Positions 31,856-42,915 are shown, counted from the stretch's first letter. The stretch: 64,000 bases of DNA from Mycolicibacterium hodleri (GCF_025822245.1 NZ_JACKTL010000073.1:281334-345333); one strand, 5' to 3'. Numbers and translations are program-made. Notes: generated by a model from the letters alone, not told the origin.

Positions 31856-34800
31856 GCCATCGCGACGTGACCCTCGAAGCCCAGGGCCGTCGCCCGCTCG
31901 CGACATCTGGTGAGCAACTCCCGGCAGGTGACGTCGTCGTCTCGCGCCCGTGCCACCAGCGCCCTCAGCCGAAGCAGGACCAGTTCGACGACCGCCAGAT
32001 CGTCCCTCCCCGCTGAGGCCAGGCGTTCGATCGCCGCCTCGGCCTCCCGCACGTCCCCCATTCCGCCGCGCTGCAGCAGCGCCTCGACGAGGAATCGGGT
32101 GGCCATGACGCCGTGGGCGAACTGACCGCGCCGAAAGACGCGGATGCCCGCGTCCCGCAGCTCGTCGACGGCGATGTCGAGGTGACCGTCGCGCGCCAGC
32201 TCGCGCGCGTGGAAGAGATCCAGGACGGCGAGCTCGCTTCGGTAGAAGTGACCGCGATCCGCCATCTCGCGGATCTCGGCCAGGAGGTGCCTGCCCCGAC
32301 GGCGGTCGGCGGACCCCCGTTCGAGGAGAACGCCACCCAGGCAGTAGGTGGCCAGGGCGACGGCGTGGTGGTCGCCGTGGTCCGAGGCGATGCTCAGCGC
32401 CTCCTCCACTTCGCCGACGGTGGAGTCATCCGGCAGCAGGACGCATTGCAACGTCGCCACGCTGTGCTTGTAGACCACGCACTTGCTGTAGGTCAGGCGG
32501 TCCGTCGTGCGGGCCATGGCCAGGGAGTCGCGAAAGTCCTTCTGCCAGTCCGCGAGTCCGAGCCAGCATTTGGCGATGCCGCGGAATACGAGCGCCAGCG
32601 CCAGCGGCGACCCGAACACGATGTCGCCCATGGTCGGATCGCCGTCGGCCAGCTCGATCGCCGTCTGCGACCACGTCAGCAGCTCGCTGATCTCGCCGGT
32701 CTCCTGTTTGACGATCATCGGGGCGACGGACAGCCCGACGGTCAGCGTGGGATCACCGATCGCGTCGAGTAGCGCCCGAACCTCGGTGCCAAGAGCGGAT
32801 GCTTCGGCGACTCTGCCGTGCACCATGTGGTCGGTGTACTGCCCGAGCATCGCCAGCGCCAGCGACCGCTTGTCCCCCGCCGCGGAGGCGAGCTCGCGAA
32901 CCTCCTGAAAACCGCTGTGGGACATGCTCTCCGCCGTACGGTAGGCCGTCGCGCAGAGCAACGTACCCGCCGCGATGCGCATGGCCAGGCGATTCGGGTC
33001 GTCGACCGGAAGCGCCTGCGCGACGTGTCGCGCTCTCGCCCAACTCAACCGCGCCGCGGCAATGTCGCGGTTTCTCGACCATGCGCCGGCGCGCATGTGC
33101 CAGCCATGGGCCGCGCCGTTGTCTCCGGCCGCTTCGAGGTGCTCGCCGATCAGCGCGGCATTCTGGTCCACCAGGTCCGGTTCGCGCGCCTCGATCGCCG
33201 CCGCCACCCGCCGATGGACGTCGGCGCGTTCAGCCCGGAGCAACGTTTCGTAGGCCACGGTGCGGATCATGGGCTGCCGGAAGACGTACTCCTCGGGCGA
33301 GGAGAACTTCACCTGATCCACCATCTCGGCGTCCACCAGCGCGTCGAACGCCGGCTCGACGCCGATCGTGGTCAGAAGATCTGCGGTGCAACGTGTTCCG
33401 ACGACCGCGGCGGCGTTGAGGGTGCGCTTCGCCGCGTCGTCCAGCCGGTCGATCCGTGCCGCGATGACGGCGTACAGAGTCGGCGGCACGCTGACGTCCG
33501 CCACGGCGGCGTTGAACCTGTATGCGCCGCGCCGACCGTGCAAGATGCCCCGCTCGGCAAGATCCCGCACGATTTCCTTGACGAAGAACGGATTGCCTAC
33601 GGCGCGTTCGGCGATCGTCATCGCCAAGCCCGCCAGCGAGTCGTCTGCACCCAACTGCTCGGCAATCAGTTCCGAGGTTTCCCGGTGACTCAAGGGCGCC
33701 AGGGTGATGGTTCGCCCATCGGCCAACCGGGACAATGCGCCGCGATACTCCGGCCGGTAGGTGATGAGGGCCATCGAATCGGTCCGCGAGATCACCGCGG
33801 TGAAGTCGGCCAGCATGGATTCACTGATCTCGTCGATCCATTGCGCGTTCTCGACGATGTACACCGCGGGTGATCGCTGCGTGGTCCAGGCGCCACGGAT
33901 CAACGCCGTCAGTCGCCTGCGTCTGGCATCTGGATGGAGTGCCGGGATGACCACGTCGGGGTCGTTGATACCGAGCAGGTCGCCGAGCAGCAACAGGTCG
34001 TCATTGCCGACGTCGGGCAACTGCCTCTTGAGTTGTTCTCTGTCAGAACTGGATTCGGAGTCACCGACCTTCATCACGGCACGCAGCAGTTGGGCGACGA
34101 CGTGAAACGGCACCTCCTTGGCAATCGACTCGCACCGCGCGCGGAACACTTGGACACCCCGGGTGGCGGCGATCGCCGCGATCTCCCGGACGACCCGGCT
34201 CTTGCCGATCCCTGCGGGCCCACACAATCCGACGCTCGTGCCGCCGCATCCGTCGAGGATCTCGTCGAAGGTCCCTTCGAGAACGGCCATCTCCCATTTT
34301 CGGCCGATGAGCGGCGAGTCGGCGCGTCCGGAAAGGGCGTGGTGCGGCTTGACCTGCAGCAGCCTGCGCACGGATACCGGCTTGGCGAAGCCCTTCACGA
34401 CGAGGAAGTCGGGTTCGTCGAGGTCGACGACCTCGTCGACGAGTCTCGCCGTCGACTCCGAGATCACCACCCCACCCGGAGGCGCCACCGACTCCATCCG
34501 CTGCGCCATCCCGACCGCCTCACCGATCGCGGTGTACGCGCGCGATCCGGCGCCGAGCTTCCCGACGACGACCTGACCCGAGTTCAGGCCGACCCTGACC
34601 GCGACGTCGACCCCGTCGCGGCCGAATCGGACGGCGAGTCGACGCACTTCCCCCTGCAGGTTGAGCGCTGCGAGACACCCGCGCAGCGCATGGTCTTCGA
34701 GGGCGACCGGAGCCCCGAAGACGGCCATGATGCCGTCACCGGTGAACTTGTCGACGGTTCCTCCGTATCGTCTGACCGCGTCGGCCGAGACGTCGAAGAC

Positions 34801-34992
34801 GTCTGCCATGAGCTCGCGCAAGCGTTCCGACCCCAGGGCGACCGCGATGTCCATCGAGTGCACGACGTCGGCGAAGAGCACCGTCACGTGCTTGTACTCG
34901 GCTGAATCGGCGGGCTGAGTCGACGCGCCACACTCGTCGCAGAACTTGGCGGCCGCGCGCAACTCGGAGTCACATGCCCGGCACACCGTCAT
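31843..34992 (-). CDS. Zn-ribbon / nucleotidyl cyclase / AAA-ATPase signalling protein
   Basis: 1049 aa. An N-terminal zinc ribbon (C4, C7, C18, C21) is followed by a class III cyclase domain (about residues 34-205) with metal Asp42 (LFADVVHS), Asp86 (FTGDG) and Lys82. The usual transition-state Asn of the VNxAxR motif is Gly161 (EAVGMAQR), as in several mycobacterial cyclase-ATPase proteins. Then comes a P-loop ATPase (GPAGIGKSR, about residue 250) of the STAND type and ~500 residues of helical, TPR-like repeats. No LuxR HTH is visible at the C-terminus. It is probably a ligand-sensing signalling ATPase whose cyclase may be weak or inactive. Confidence 0.85.
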   Translation of the reverse strand: MTVCRACDSELRAAAKFCDECGASTQPADSAEYKHVTVLFADVVHSMDIAVALGSERLRELMADVFDVSADAVRRYGGTVDKFTGDGIMAVFGAPVALEDHALRGCLAALNLQGEVRRLAVRFGRDGVDVAVRVGLNSGQVVVGKLGAGSRAYTAIGEAVGMAQRMESVAPPGGVVISESTARLVDEVVDLDEPDFLVVKGFAKPVSVRRLLQVKPHHALSGRADSPLIGRKWEMAVLEGTFDEILDGCGGTSVGLCGPAGIGKSRVVREIAAIAATRGVQVFRARCESIAKEVPFHVVAQLLRAVMKVGDSESSSDREQLKRQLPDVGNDDLLLLGDLLGINDPDVVIPALHPDARRRRLTALIRGAWTTQRSPAVYIVENAQWIDEISESMLADFTAVISRTDSMALITYRPEYRGALSRLADGRTITLAPLSHRETSELIAEQLGADDSLAGLAMTIAERAVGNPFFVKEIVRDLAERGILHGRRGAYRFNAAVADVSVPPTLYAVIAARIDRLDDAAKRTLNAAAVVGTRCTADLLTTIGVEPAFDALVDAEMVDQVKFSSPEEYVFRQPMIRTVAYETLLRAERADVHRRVAAAIEAREPDLVDQNAALIGEHLEAAGDNGAAHGWHMRAGAWSRNRDIAAARLSWARARHVAQALPVDDPNRLAMRIAAGTLLCATAYRTAESMSHSGFQEVRELASAAGDKRSLALAMLGQYTDHMVHGRVAEASALGTEVRALLDAIGDPTLTVGLSVAPMIVKQETGEISELLTWSQTAIELADGDPTMGDIVFGSPLALALVFRGIAKCWLGLADWQKDFRDSLAMARTTDRLTYSKCVVYKHSVATLQCVLLPDDSTVGEVEEALSIASDHGDHHAVALATYCLGGVLLERGSADRRRGRHLLAEIREMADRGHFYRSELAVLDLFHARELARDGHLDIAVDELRDAGIRVFRRGQFAHGVMATRFLVEALLQRGGMGDVREAEAAIERLASAGRDDLAVVELVLLRLRALVARARDDDVTCRELLTRCRERATALGFEGHVAMAQFR

Positions 34993-35073
34993 CTCGTCGC
35001 CTTCCCGGTGGACGAGACAAGAATATTCGCGCGCGTCGGGCAGTCGGCCGTAATCGACGATACCGTCAGTTCG

Positions 35074-35496
35074 TTAGCCGGCCGCCAACTTCGCCAGGAC
35101 CGCCTGGAGAGCCACCAGCTCGTCTCGGCTCAACGTCGCGAACGGACGCGGCGCCGGATCGTCGACGCCCTCGATGCTCGCGACCATTCGCCGACCCTCG
35201 TCGGTCAGCGACACCACCTTGCATCTGCGGTTGTTCGGATTCGTCTCTCGCACGACCAATCCGCGGCCCTCGAGGTCGTTGACCGCGACGCTGGTGGCGG
35301 GCGCGTCCATGGTGGCGGCCTCGGCGATCTCGGTGGCGGTCATCGGCCGCCTGGCCAGCCGGCGGAGGACGCGGATGCGGCTGAACGGCAGACCCGAGGT
35401 TTCGACGACGTCGCGCCTCCACCGGTCGCGGTTGTCGAACACCACCGACGCCATCGCGCGCCAGACGTCGTCGGCCAGGTCGGCGTCAGCGGACAT
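35074..35496 (-). CDS. MarR-family transcriptional regulator
   Basis: 140-aa winged-helix regulator. The recognition region TATEIAEAATMDAPATSVAV and wing NNRRCKVVSLTDEGRRM are typical MarR features. Its ATG overlaps the end of the DHA2 exporter gene by 11 bp, so exporter and regulator are co-transcribed. The nested palindrome at the exporter start (36931-36954) is the likely autoregulatory operator. Confidence 0.85.
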   Translation of the reverse strand: MSADADLADDVWRAMASVVFDNRDRWRRDVVETSGLPFSRIRVLRRLARRPMTATEIAEAATMDAPATSVAVNDLEGRGLVVRETNPNNRRCKVVSLTDEGRRMVASIEGVDDPAPRPFATLSRDELVALQAVLAKLAAG

Positions 35497-36940
35497 TGGC
35501 GGCCACCTTCGATTCGGCGTCACCGGCGATCAGCGGGGCCAACCGTTCGGCCGACCGGAACGCCGCCGGGGTGGTGGAGAAGAATCCGAGCACCGTGATG
35601 ATCACGCCGACGCCGATGCACGTGAACCACAGTGGCCGCGCCGAGGCGGCGAAGTCCGCTCCGCTGTGTGAGATCGCCGCCCCCGCGATGGAACCGCAGA
35701 GCGCGACGCCGATGCTCACCCCGATCTGCCGGCTGGTGGAGGTCACGGCCGACGCCGCGCCGGCCCGGTCCAGTGGCATGCCGCTCACCGCGGCGTTGGT
35801 GATCGGAGCGTTCACCATCGAGAAGCCGATGCCGAACACGGCGAAGATGACGAGCAGCCCCCACACCGGAGTGGTCTTGGTCAGGAACGTCAGCAGCACC
35901 GACGCCGTGGTGATCAGGACGCCTGCCGCCAGCAGGGACGGCCGGGCCCCGAACCGGCCGACCATCCGACCCGAGATCGGCGAGAACACCAGTGCGCCAA
36001 TGGCAATCGGCGCGTAGATCATTCCGGTGTACATCGCCGAGTAGCCGCGCTCACCCTGCAGGTACAGCGACATCATGAACAGGAAGGCCCCCCACGCCGA
36101 GAACGCACAGATGGCGGTCACCGTGGCCCCCGCGAAGGGAACGCTGCGGAAGAAGCGGAGGTCGATGAACGGGTCGTGGCGCGTGGACTCGTACCGCAGG
36201 AAGGCTCCGAAGGCGATCACCGCGACCACCGCGACCGCGACGACCCGGGGGTTGGTCCAGCCGTAGCCCGGTCCCTCGATGAGGGTGAACACCACGCCGA
36301 AGAGGAACGTGACCGCCAGCCCCTGGCCGATCGGGTCGATGTTGCGCATGGTCTTCGACTTGGTCTCCGGGACGAAGATCGCGGTCAGCACCACCGCGGC
36401 CAGACAGATCGGCAGGTTGATCCAGAACACGGCGCGCCAACTGATCAGCTCGATCAGGAATCCGCCGACCACCGGGCCGAGGGCCATCGAGATCCCGACG
36501 ACCGCACCCCAGAAGCCCAGCGCCCGGGCCCGCTCGACGCGACCGGTGAAGATCTGCGAAATGATGGACAGGGCAACGGGATTGAGCATCGACCCGCCGA
36601 CGGCCTGCAGCAGGCGCGCGACGATCAGCGTGTCGATGTTGGGCGCCATGCTGCACAGCAGGGACCCGATGGCGAACACGACCAGGCCGATCTGGAACAC
36701 CCGACGGCGGCCGAAGCGGTCTCCCGTCGCTCCGGAGAGCATCAGCAGGGACGCCAGCACCAGGGTGTAGACGTCGACCACCCACTGCAGTTGCGACGGC
36801 GAGGCATGCAGATCGGTGCGGATGCTGGGGATGGCGACGTTGACGATCGTCGCGTCCATCGAGACGATCAGCAGACTCAGGCAACAGGACACCAGGATGA
36901 TGGCCTTGCGCCGTGGGGTCAGCTCAATACTTGTGTTCAC
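35486..36940 (-). CDS. DHA2-family MFS multidrug exporter
   Basis: 484-aa, 14-helix drug:H+ antiporter. It has the EmrB/QacA motifs: LDASPSQLQWVVDVY-like helix 1-2 region, GATGDRFGRRRVFQIGL after helix 2, and the motif C-like segment GISMALGPVVGGFL in helix 5. GTG start at 36940 is embedded in a palindromic operator, suggesting tight repression. It is followed by its MarR regulator with an 11-bp overlap. The substrate range is unknown. Confidence 0.86.
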   Translation of the reverse strand: MNTSIELTPRRKAIILVSCCLSLLIVSMDATIVNVAIPSIRTDLHASPSQLQWVVDVYTLVLASLLMLSGATGDRFGRRRVFQIGLVVFAIGSLLCSMAPNIDTLIVARLLQAVGGSMLNPVALSIISQIFTGRVERARALGFWGAVVGISMALGPVVGGFLIELISWRAVFWINLPICLAAVVLTAIFVPETKSKTMRNIDPIGQGLAVTFLFGVVFTLIEGPGYGWTNPRVVAVAVVAVIAFGAFLRYESTRHDPFIDLRFFRSVPFAGATVTAICAFSAWGAFLFMMSLYLQGERGYSAMYTGMIYAPIAIGALVFSPISGRMVGRFGARPSLLAAGVLITTASVLLTFLTKTTPVWGLLVIFAVFGIGFSMVNAPITNAAVSGMPLDRAGAASAVTSTSRQIGVSIGVALCGSIAGAAISHSGADFAASARPLWFTCIGVGVIITVLGFFSTTPAAFRSAERLAPLIAGDAESKVAANVR

Positions 36941-36954
36941 ACAACGATTGTGAA
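36931..36954. promoter_or_regulatory. Nested palindromic MarR operator over the exporter start
   Basis: Three dyads share this stretch: TTGTGT/ACACAA with a 2-nt centre (36931-36944), TTCACA/TGTGAA with a 7-nt centre (36936-36954), and ACAA/TTGT with a 3-nt centre (36941-36951). The GTG start codon of the exporter (36938-36940) lies inside. The site is suited for the adjacent MarR protein to block transcription and possibly initiation. Confidence 0.68.
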
Positions 36955-37007
36955 CCTACAACCATTACCAACGCAAAGGATGTGGTGCAGCAGACACCGG
37001 TGCGGGA

Positions 37008-38321
<1,314 letters not shown>

Positions 38322-38392
38322 GTTAACCCCTTCTACGGTTGTCGACCGGAACGAAGCTGTCCGTCACTAGTGGAAGGTAGTCGCTATCGGTT

Positions 38393-39067
38393 TCACGCGC
38401 TCGTGTGGGGTTGGCGGTCGCCAGCCGGAACGCGCGCCCACGGTCTCCACGTGTTGCGAAACAACGCCACCGTGGCGGCCAGCCGCGCGCAAATGACGTC
38501 GGGTGCGATCTCGTGGTTGCCGGGTTGGCCCAGTCCGGCGAACGAGTCGGAGAAGATGACCGCCCACACGTCGGTCACCAACGTCACCGCCCGATCGTCG
38601 ACCGGGACGTTCATCCGGCGAGCCATCACGCGCATCGTCGCCTTGTTCGTGACGTCGTGCCGAAGCGCCAGGGCGGACGCCCGGTAGGACGTCGACCCGT
38701 TGATGATCCGGATCAGCATCGCCATCCGGCGGAAGCCGGGCGACTCGACACCGTCCCTGGAGCTCAACACCTCGAGCGAGGCTGCGAGCAACGCGTCGTA
38801 CGCGGTGATGTCGTCGGGAAGCCGCTCCATCGCCTCGGCGATCAGCTCGTCCAGGTCGTCGGTGATCGCGGCGACGACGGACACCTTGCTCGGGAAGTAC
38901 CGGCTGAACGTCCTCGGCGAGACCTCGGCCGCCGTGGCGATCTGGTCGACGGTGGTGTTGTCGTACCCCTGACGCAGACACAGCTCGGCCGCCGCGTCGA
39001 TCAGCGTCGCACGGGTCCGCATCTTCTTGCGCTCCCGCAGCCCGCGGGGCGAGGCGTTCCTAGCCAC
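38393..39067 (-). CDS. TetR-family regulator, tandem paralogue A
   Basis: 224 aa from GTG at 39067. HTH: CLRQGYDNTTVDQIATAAEV then SPRTFSRYFPSK. The whole N-terminal domain parallels the neighbouring TetR gene (CLRQGYQQTTVEQIAASADV, STRTFSRYFPTK), so the two arose by tandem duplication. It overlaps the end of paralogue B by 8 bp and follows it in the same operon. The C-terminal ligand domains have diverged, so the effectors probably differ. Confidence 0.85.
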   Translation of the reverse strand: MARNASPRGLRERKKMRTRATLIDAAAELCLRQGYDNTTVDQIATAAEVSPRTFSRYFPSKVSVVAAITDDLDELIAEAMERLPDDITAYDALLAASLEVLSSRDGVESPGFRRMAMLIRIINGSTSYRASALALRHDVTNKATMRVMARRMNVPVDDRAVTLVTDVWAVIFSDSFAGLGQPGNHEIAPDVICARLAATVALFRNTWRPWARVPAGDRQPHTSA

Positions 39068-39734
39068 GGGCTGGCTCGTAGTCCGCGTCCGCCACCGGGG
39101 ACTGCAGGTCACGCGCCATCCACGCCACCTGCGCGAGCGCCTCGTTGAGCCGGTCGACCATGATCAACGGCCCCAGCCGGATACGGTCGGTATCGGAGAC
39201 CAAGTCCCCACACGCGTCGACGATGGTGGCCGAGAAGACGACGTGGACCAGCCGCGCCCGCGGGTCGTCCACCTCCACCCCCATCCGCTTGGCGAGCACG
39301 TCCTGCGTCCGGTCGTGCCGGAACTCCAGGGCCGACTGCTTCAACGCCTCGGAGGCGTTGATCACGCGCAGCATCAGGACGATGCGGTCGGTGGTCAGCC
39401 TGCCGGCCTGCCGCGTCGCGACTCGCGCCAGCACGCCGGTGTGGGCCTGGCGCATCGCTTCGAGCGGACCCACGCCGGCGTCCACCGCCTCGAGCTCGTC
39501 GGCGACCTGGTGGACGTAGTCGTCGAGGAGCGTCAGGAACACCGCGTCCTTCGTCGGGAAGTACCGGCTGAAGGTTCGCGTCGACACGTCCGCCGAGGCG
39601 GCGATCTGCTCGACGGTCGTCTGCTGGTAGCCCTGCCTGAGACACAGGTCCACCGCGGCGTCGATCAGCACCGCGCGCGTCCGAAGCTTCTTGCTCTCCC
39701 GGAGGCTGGGCGAATCGTTCGACACGTCGTCCAC
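39060..39734 (-). CDS. TetR-family regulator, tandem paralogue B
   Basis: 224-aa TetR regulator with the HTH given by TTVEQIAASADVSTRTFSRY. It lies downstream of the MFS exporter at 39783 in the same direction (gap 48 bp) and upstream of paralogue A. As the closest regulator it may control the exporter or pdxH unit, but no operator was recognised. The two regulators may form a heterodimer or bind related sites, since their recognition helices are nearly the same. Confidence 0.85.
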   Translation of the reverse strand: MDDVSNDSPSLRESKKLRTRAVLIDAAVDLCLRQGYQQTTVEQIAASADVSTRTFSRYFPTKDAVFLTLLDDYVHQVADELEAVDAGVGPLEAMRQAHTGVLARVATRQAGRLTTDRIVLMLRVINASEALKQSALEFRHDRTQDVLAKRMGVEVDDPRARLVHVVFSATIVDACGDLVSDTDRIRLGPLIMVDRLNEALAQVAWMARDLQSPVADADYEPARG

Positions 39735-39782
39735 GGGGAAGATGCTAGCCCCCCTACACAGATGAAGCCGGTAGCAGCGAAC

Positions 39783-41042
39783 TCAGACCCGGTAGCGGAC
39801 GAACGCGGGGACCAGCAGCGCCGCAACCACGACGCCGACGACGACGAGGGCACCGCCGCCCGCCGCGGCCACCGTGGTGCCGACGACGGCTGCCGACGCA
39901 CCGTGGACCGTGTCGGCCAAACGTGGTCCACCGGCGACGACCACGGTGAACACGCCCTGGAGCCGGCCGCGCACGTCATCGGATGCCGCCTGCTGCAGAA
40001 TCGTCGACCGAAACGCCGACGACACCATGTCCGCGGCGCCGCCCATCGCGAGGAATGCCAGCGCGATCCACAGCAACGCACCGGCGTGTCCGCCGGCCAG
40101 ACCGGCAGCCAACCCGAACCCGATCATCGCCACACCCCACACCACGATCGCGAGCACCACGGCAAGGCCCTGCCGACTGATCCGCGGCAACCAGCCGGAG
40201 AACACGCCGCCGAGGACGGCACCGACCGCGATCGCTGCCGAGAGGTAGGCCATCGCGCTGCCTCCCTCGACGGGCCCTCCGAAGCTCTCGTGCGCCATCT
40301 GCGGGAACAGCGCCCGGGGCATGCCGAAGATCATCGCGATCAGGTCGACGACGAAGGACATCAGCACCACCCGGTTGCCGGCCAGGTACCGGAAGCCGTC
40401 GAAGACCGCGGCGAAACCCCACTTCGAGGCGCCCTGGGTGGTTCCGGTCGGTGGCATCTTCGCCAGGCGCCACGTCGCGACGATGGGCGCGATGCACGTC
40501 AGCGCGTCGATCGCATAGAGCGTGGACAGGTCGACGAAGTGCAGGAGCACGCCGGCGAGCAGCGGACCGACGATCGCGCCGAACTGCATGACGGTCATGT
40601 TCAGCGAGTTCGCCGCGGGCAACTGATCCTCGGGGACCATGCGTGGGATCGCCGCCGACCTGGTCGGGCTGTTGACGGCGAAGAACGCCTGCTGCACCGA
40701 GAGCAGACAGAGGACCACCCACACGTTGTCCAACCCGAGCGCGGCCTGCACCCACAGCAGCACCGACGACACCGCCAGCCCGATGGAGGCGATGATCAGC
40801 AGCAGCCGGCGATCCATGGCGTCGGCCCAGGCGCCGCCCCACAGCCCGAAGACGACCAACGGCACCAGCGCGAAGAGGCCGGACAATCCGACGTAGGCCG
40901 AGTTCTGCGTCAGCGCGTACAGCTGCACCGGGACGGCGAAGATCGTGAGGTTGCCGCCGATGACGGTGACGATGCCGGCGAACCACAGCCGCCGGAAGTC
41001 CGGCGATCGCAGCGGCGCGGTGTCGGCGAAGAGGCTCGCCAC
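39783..41042 (-). CDS. MFS exporter, EntS/MdfA-like
   Basis: 419-aa, about 12-helix exporter. N-terminal LFADTAPLRSPDFRRLWFAG and the loop WADAMDRRLLLI after helix 2 resemble enterobactin-exporter-like and macrolide-efflux MFS proteins. Its GTG start is 2 bp after the pdxH stop, so the two are co-transcribed. The substrate is not evident; linkage to pdxH may be incidental. Confidence 0.8.
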   Translation of the reverse strand: MASLFADTAPLRSPDFRRLWFAGIVTVIGGNLTIFAVPVQLYALTQNSAYVGLSGLFALVPLVVFGLWGGAWADAMDRRLLLIIASIGLAVSSVLLWVQAALGLDNVWVVLCLLSVQQAFFAVNSPTRSAAIPRMVPEDQLPAANSLNMTVMQFGAIVGPLLAGVLLHFVDLSTLYAIDALTCIAPIVATWRLAKMPPTGTTQGASKWGFAAVFDGFRYLAGNRVVLMSFVVDLIAMIFGMPRALFPQMAHESFGGPVEGGSAMAYLSAAIAVGAVLGGVFSGWLPRISRQGLAVVLAIVVWGVAMIGFGLAAGLAGGHAGALLWIALAFLAMGGAADMVSSAFRSTILQQAASDDVRGRLQGVFTVVVAGGPRLADTVHGASAAVVGTTVAAAGGGALVVVGVVVAALLVPAFVRYRV

Positions 41043-41044
41043 CC

Positions 41045-41707
41045 CTACGGCTGCAGACGCTCGACGCGCGTGCCGCTCACCCGGATTCGGTTGTGCACCC
41101 TGTTCTCCCGGCCCTGCCAGAACTCGACGACCTCGGGCGAGATCAGGTACCCACCCCAGTTCGGCGGGACGGGCACGGACTCGACGTCGGCGAAGCGTTC
41201 GGTGACGTCCGCGAGTTGCCGCTGCAGCGCCTCACGGGACGCGATCGCGTGGGACTGATGCGACGCCCACGCTCCCAGCTGCGACCCGCGGGGCCGTTTG
41301 GACCAATATTCGGCCGTCACCTCCGCCGCGACCTTGGCGACGGGTCCGCGCAGGTGCACTTGGCGCCCGAGGGCGTACCACGGGAAGGTCGCCGACGCGT
41401 ACGGCGAGGCGGCCAACTGCGCCCCCTTGTCGGAGTCGTAGTTGGTGTAGAAGGTGATGCCGGTCTCGTCCACGCCCTTGCACAACACCGTCCGGGTGGC
41501 AGGCCTTCCCTCCGCGTCGACCGTGCCGACGACGATGGCGTTCGGCTCCGCGATCCCGGCATCTTCGGCGTCGGCTAACCACTTGCGCAGCAGGGCGATC
41601 CATCCGTCGGCCAGCCAGTCGGCGTCGAGGTCGGGACTGCCGTCCTTCTCGGGCGATCCGTACTCCACGCGCATGCGAGCCAAATGCTCGTCACCGTCTA
41701 AAACCAC
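41045..41707 (-). CDS. pdxH: Pyridoxine/pyridoxamine 5'-phosphate oxidase
   Basis: 220-aa FMN enzyme that oxidises PNP/PMP to pyridoxal 5'-phosphate. The family features are all present: PNAIVVGTVDAEGRPATRTV and LCKGVDETGITFYTNYDSDK for FMN binding, SRPRGSQLG-like (SKRPRGSQLGAWAS) and the C-terminal ENRVHNRIRVSGTRVERLQP that ends essentially all PdxH proteins. It is divergent from citA with an 80-bp gap. Confidence 0.92.
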   Translation of the reverse strand: MVLDGDEHLARMRVEYGSPEKDGSPDLDADWLADGWIALLRKWLADAEDAGIAEPNAIVVGTVDAEGRPATRTVLCKGVDETGITFYTNYDSDKGAQLAASPYASATFPWYALGRQVHLRGPVAKVAAEVTAEYWSKRPRGSQLGAWASHQSHAIASREALQRQLADVTERFADVESVPVPPNWGGYLISPEVVEFWQGRENRVHNRIRVSGTRVERLQP

Positions 41708-41787
41708 CCGTCAGACGCTACGCCCAGCGTGGCGCCGGGTTACCAACCGGTAGCAACCGCCGGTGGCCATGGTGCGAGAATCTGCTC

Positions 41788-42915
41788 ATGACCGACGCGT
41801 CCAACATTCCCGACGGGTTCGTAGAGGGCCTCGAAGGCGTCGTCGCCTTCACCACGCAGATCGCCGAACCGGACAAGGACGGCGGTGCGCTGCGCTATCG
41901 CGGCGTCGACGTCGAAGACCTGGTGGCCAAGCACGTCACGTTCGGTGACGTGTGGTCGCTGCTGGTCGACGGCGCCTTCGGCCGGGGCCTGACCCCCGCG
42001 GAGCCGTTCCCGCTGCCCATCCACACCGGCGACGTCCGGGTCGACGTACAGGCCGGCCTGGCGATGCTCGCCCCCATCTGGGGCTATCAGCCGCTGCTCG
42101 ACATCGACGACGAGACCGCCCGCAACCAGTTGGCCCGCGCCTCGGTAATGGCGCTGTCCTACGTCGCACAGTCGGCCCGCGGCATCCACCGCCCCGCCGT
42201 CGGACAGCGGACCATCGACGAGTGTTCCACCGTCACAGAACGTTTCATGACCCGGTGGAAGGGCGACCCGGATCCCCGGCAGGTCGAGGCCATCGACGCC
42301 TACTGGGTCACCGCCGCCGAACACGGCATGAACGCGTCCACCTTCACTGCGCGGGTGATCGCGTCGACCGGTGCCGACGTCGCGGCGTCGCTGTCGGGGG
42401 CCGTCGGGGCGATGAGCGGCCCGCTGCACGGCGGCGCACCCGCGCGCGTCCTGCCGATGATCGAGGAGGTCGAGCGCTCCGGCGACGCCCGTGCCGTGGT
42501 CAAGGCCATCCTGGATCGCAACGACAAGCTGATGGGCTTCGGACACCGCGTCTACCGTGCCGAGGACCCGCGGGCGCGGGTGCTCCGCGCAACCGCCGAG
42601 CGACTGCAGGCGCCGCGCTTCGAGGTGGCCCGCGCGCTCGAGCAGGCCGCCCTCGCCGAGTTGCGGGAGCGCCGCCCGGATCGGGCCATCGAGACCAACG
42701 TCGAGTTCTGGGCAGCCGTGATCCTCGACTTCGCGGGCGTTCCTCCGACGATGATGCCCGCGATGTTCACGTGCGGACGCACCGCGGGTTGGTGCGCGCA
42801 CATCCTGGAGCAGAAGCGACTTGGCAAGCTGGTGCGCCCGGCCGCGATCTACGTGGGGCCGGAGCCACGCAGTCCGGAATCGGTCGTGGGCTGGGATCTG
42901 ATCGCGTCGTCGTGA
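41788..42915 (+). CDS. citA: Citrate synthase 2 / methylcitrate-type synthase CitA
   Basis: 375-aa short (type I-like) citrate synthase. Active-site segments: EHGMNASTFTARVIASTGAD, GPLHGGAPARVLPM and GFGHRVYRAEDPRARVL. It lacks the N-terminal domain of gltA2 and matches Rv0889c in length and place. Possible roles are a second citrate synthase or a 2-methylcitrate synthase in propionate use. Stop overlaps the next start (GTGA). Confidence 0.9.
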   Translation: MTDASNIPDGFVEGLEGVVAFTTQIAEPDKDGGALRYRGVDVEDLVAKHVTFGDVWSLLVDGAFGRGLTPAEPFPLPIHTGDVRVDVQAGLAMLAPIWGYQPLLDIDDETARNQLARASVMALSYVAQSARGIHRPAVGQRTIDECSTVTERFMTRWKGDPDPRQVEAIDAYWVTAAEHGMNASTFTARVIASTGADVAASLSGAVGAMSGPLHGGAPARVLPMIEEVERSGDARAVVKAILDRNDKLMGFGHRVYRAEDPRARVLRATAERLQAPRFEVARALEQAALAELRERRPDRAIETNVEFWAAVILDFAGVPPTMMPAMFTCGRTAGWCAHILEQKRLGKLVRPAAIYVGPEPRSPESVVGWDLIASS

